From the NCBI RefSeq assembly GCF_007750855.1, contig NZ_CP036291.1, positions 5,084,001 to 5,148,000 on the forward strand: a stretch of DNA of 64,000 nt, written 5' to 3'. Position 1 is the stretch's first letter; every line of letters begins with the position of its first letter. Source of the stretch: Pirellulimonas nuda (GTDB lineage Bacteria; Planctomycetota; Planctomycetia; Pirellulales; Lacipirellulaceae). This document shows positions 62,062-64,000 of this stretch, piece after piece. Position numbers and translations under genes: made by a program. The notes below the pieces were generated by a model. It had not been told where the DNA came from. It was given only the letters and a program-made list of their open reading frames with translations, and ran no database searches.

Positions 62062-62090
62062 TTCCGACGAAGAAACACAAAGACGGGGTG

Positions 62091-62279
62091 GACCACGGAT
62101 CGCACGGATTTCGCGGATACGATCGGGGTGGGCGGCTTGTCCAAACCCGCGAGACACGAAGCGGTTAGCTCGCGCGTTCGCCGTTCGTGCAGCGACCATG
62201 TACGTTGTGATCCCGCTTCACTTGCTTGCTGCTTCAGCGCCCGTCACTGATATCCGTAAAATCCGTGCTATCCGTGGTC
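62091..62279. repeat. ~190-bp inverted-repeat element (GACCACGGATNGCACGGATT)
   Basis: Arms 62091-62119 and 62251-62279 are imperfect reverse complements (about 4 mismatches in 29) in the 268-bp gap between cinA and nadE. The ACGGAT-rich arms are a known type of planctomycete intergenic repeat; here they may separate two pyridine nucleotide genes. No gene is seen in the middle. Confidence 0.75.
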
Positions 62280-62329
62280 AGGCTTTCGTGCCTTTCCGCG
62301 GCCATCCCTCCAGCGGCTAGAATCATTTG

Positions 62330-64000
62330 ATGCAACTCATCCGCCTCGCCGCCGCCTCGCTCAACCAGACGCCGATGGACTGGCGTGGCAACTTCGACCG
62401 GATGGCCGCGGTCATCGACGCGGCACGCCGGCAGGGGGTCGGCCTGCTCTGCCTGCCGGAGCTGTGCGTCACCGCGTACGGCTGCGAGGACATGCACTTC
62501 TCCCCCGCGGTGCGGTCTCGCGCGCTCGACCTGGTGCAGCAGCTCCTGCCGCTCACGGACGGGATCGCGGTGGCGGTGGGGCTGCCGATCGCGGTGGGGC
62601 CCGCGCTGTTCAACGGCCAAGCGATGCTGGTCGACGGCCGGCTGGCGGGGATCGTCTGCAAGCAGCACCTGGCGAACGAGGGGATCCACTACGAGGCGCG
62701 GTGGTTCGAACGCTGGCCGGCCGGCGCGGTCGATTCGATCGAGGTCGATGGCAGGCGGGTCCCTGTAGGGGACCTGCTGTTTGACATCGGCGGCGTACGC
62801 GTCGGCATCGAGATCTGCCGCGACGCCTGGATCGCCGAGCGGACCGGCATCGCCCTGGCCCGCCGCGGCGCCGACGTGCTGCTGAACCCCAACGCCAGCC
62901 ACTTCGCGTTCGGCAAGTGCGACATCCGCCGGCGGTTCGTTGTCGAGGGGTCGCGGACCCTGGGCGTCGCGACGGTCCACTGCAACGCGTTGGGGAACGA
63001 GTCGGGGCGCTCCATCTACGACGGCGACACGATGATCGCCGCACTCGGCCGGCTCGTCGCCAGCGGGCCGCGGTTTTCGCTGGCCGACTCGCAGCTCTCG
63101 AGCGCCGTGGTCGACGTCGCTCAGTTGCGGCAGAACCGCACCCGCTGGATGGAGGCGGGCCGCGTCGGCAAGCAGGACGCCGGGCTGGTGGCCGCCCCGC
63201 TGGAGTGGCCCACGGTCCCCGACACCGAGGGGGCGTCGGCGCCGCTCGGCTCGGCGTCGTCCGCTACGGACGCCCCCTGGGAGTCGGGCCCGCACCGCAA
63301 GGAGGAAGAGTTCGCCCGGGCGGTAACGCTCGGCCTGTTCGACTACCTGCGCAAGAGCCGGGCCAACGGGTTTGTCGTGTCGCTCAGCGGAGGCGTCGAT
63401 TCCGCGGCGGTCGCTACGCTCTGCTGGCTGATGGTCCGCCTGGGCGTGGCCGAGCTGGGGCAGGCCGGCTTCGCCAAGCGGCTGCCGAGCGTGTGCGGGG
63501 CCCAAGAAGCGGGCGACCCCCGCGGGCTCGTGCGGCGGCTGCTGACCTGCGTCTACCAATCGACCCGGCAGTCGGGCGCCGCCACCCAGAACGCCGCCCG
63601 CGGGGTCGCCGAGGCGATCGGGGCCGAGTTCCACCTCTGGAGCGTCGACGCGATGGTCGACGCCTTTGTGGGCGTGGTCGGCGAAGCGACCGGCCGCGAG
63701 ATCGACTGGCAGACCGACGACGTCGCCCTGCAGAACATCCAGGCCCGCGCCCGTGGGCCGGGCGTGTGGCTGCTAGCGAACCTCAAGAACGCGCTGCTGC
63801 TGACCACCAGCAACCGCAGCGAGGCGTCGGTCGGCTACGCCACGATGGACGGCGACACCTGCGGCGGGCTGGCGCCGGTGGCGGGGATCGACAAGCACTT
63901 CCTGCGGCACTGGCTGCGGTGGATGGAGACCGCCGGACCGGCCGGCGTTGGCCCCCTGCCGGCGCTCGCGGCGATCAACGCCCAGCGTCCCACGGCCGAG
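62330..64000 (+). CDS. nadE: Glutamine-dependent NAD+ synthetase (3' end beyond window)
   Basis: 557 codons are present before the window edge. The N-terminal nitrilase-like glutaminase domain has Glu in LCLPELCVTAYGCEDM, Lys in GIVCKQHLANEG and the catalytic Cys in GVEICRDAW-like GIEICRDAWIAER. The C-terminal ammonia-dependent NAD synthetase domain begins around residue 320 with VVSLSGGVDSAAVAT (PP-loop) and continues with KNALLLTTSNRSEASVGYATMDGD. It converts nicotinate adenine dinucleotide, ATP and glutamine to NAD+. ATG 62330 is the first family-compatible start. Confidence 0.95.
   Translation, partial: MQLIRLAAASLNQTPMDWRGNFDRMAAVIDAARRQGVGLLCLPELCVTAYGCEDMHFSPAVRSRALDLVQQLLPLTDGIAVAVGLPIAVGPALFNGQAMLVDGRLAGIVCKQHLANEGIHYEARWFERWPAGAVDSIEVDGRRVPVGDLLFDIGGVRVGIEICRDAWIAERTGIALARRGADVLLNPNASHFAFGKCDIRRRFVVEGSRTLGVATVHCNALGNESGRSIYDGDTMIAALGRLVASGPRFSLADSQLSSAVVDVAQLRQNRTRWMEAGRVGKQDAGLVAAPLEWPTVPDTEGASAPLGSASSATDAPWESGPHRKEEEFARAVTLGLFDYLRKSRANGFVVSLSGGVDSAAVATLCWLMVRLGVAELGQAGFAKRLPSVCGAQEAGDPRGLVRRLLTCVYQSTRQSGAATQNAARGVAEAIGAEFHLWSVDAMVDAFVGVVGEATGREIDWQTDDVALQNIQARARGPGVWLLANLKNALLLTTSNRSEASVGYATMDGDTCGGLAPVAGIDKHFLRHWLRWMETAGPAGVGPLPALAAINAQRPTAE

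Noticed and set aside
62234-63634. Long open frame antisense to nadE (about 460 codons)
   Set aside because: The plus strand encodes clear glutaminase and NAD synthetase motifs; the antisense product has no recognisable domain and is rich in Arg/His/Asp as expected for a shadow frame.

Overview
The window looks like a chromosomal segment of a high-GC (about two thirds G+C) planctomycete, most probably order Pirellulales. This is an inference from gene content. The window has MoxR/DUF58/VWA clusters, a small protein starting with an 'ENPY'-type motif, a DUF1598-type secreted protein, a planctomycete-type bacterial microcompartment (BMC) locus, H4MPT-linked C1 genes, a GYF/zinc-ribbon membrane protein, a secretin-N-repeat protein, and intergenic inverted repeats of the kind common in this phylum. 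I saw no rRNA, tRNA, CRISPR array or complete insertion sequence.

Layout. 1-10.1 kb (minus strand): an NHL-repeat lipoprotein, then a MoxR / DUF58 / von Willebrand membrane-protein cluster interrupted by a VapBC toxin-antitoxin pair and a tiny membrane protein. 10.2-13.4 kb (plus): a Sua5/YrdC domain fused to an arginine/tyrosine phosphatase, then rpiB and a glycerate 2-kinase. 13.5-15 kb: a DUF1598-like exported protein. 15.2-18.8 kb (plus): ffh, methenyl-H4MPT cyclohydrolase (mch) and a translationally coupled ATP-grasp ligase. 18.9-20.7 kb (minus): a K+ channel with RCK domain and a LolD-like ABC ATPase. 20.9-28.5 kb (plus): a six-gene C30-carotenoid cluster (desaturase, squalene/phytoene synthase, aldehyde dehydrogenase, second desaturase, acyltransferase, glycosyltransferase), mostly with ATGA overlaps. 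28.5-34.3 kb: a long coiled-coil protein, a 2-hydroxyacid dehydrogenase, an acyl-CoA synthetase, a PII protein and an HD hydrolase.

34.3-41.9 kb (minus) is a microcompartment operon headed by a DeoR-type regulator. It encodes PduL, two BMC-H and three BMC-P shell proteins, acetate kinase, CoA-acylating aldehyde dehydrogenase, a small protein and a class II aldolase. Together these predict breakdown of a deoxysugar phosphate (fuculose/rhamnulose-1-P) to DHAP plus lactaldehyde, then lactaldehyde to lactyl-CoA, lactyl-phosphate and lactate plus ATP inside a shell. Four non-shell proteins carry amphipathic helices that look like encapsulation peptides. A promoter overlapped by GAAAG/CTTTC inverted repeats precedes the regulator.

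42-53.5 kb: a BshB1-type deacetylase, an acidic protein, ileS (with two in-frame palindromic repeat elements), a retropepsin-like protein, purN, a HIT protein and several exported or membrane proteins, including a ClpP-like protein that appears to lack the catalytic Asp. 53.5-64 kb: a possible structured RNA with an intrinsic terminator, a STAS/anti-sigma kinase pair, a glycine-zipper lipoprotein, a 1156-aa secretin-N protein, an EF-hand protein, cinA and the 5' part of nadE.

The most unusual feature is the density of inverted and short-period tandem repeats at gene boundaries. Several invade coding sequence: the ileS insertions, the C-terminal tail of the first carotenoid desaturase, and the shared end of purN and the HIT gene.
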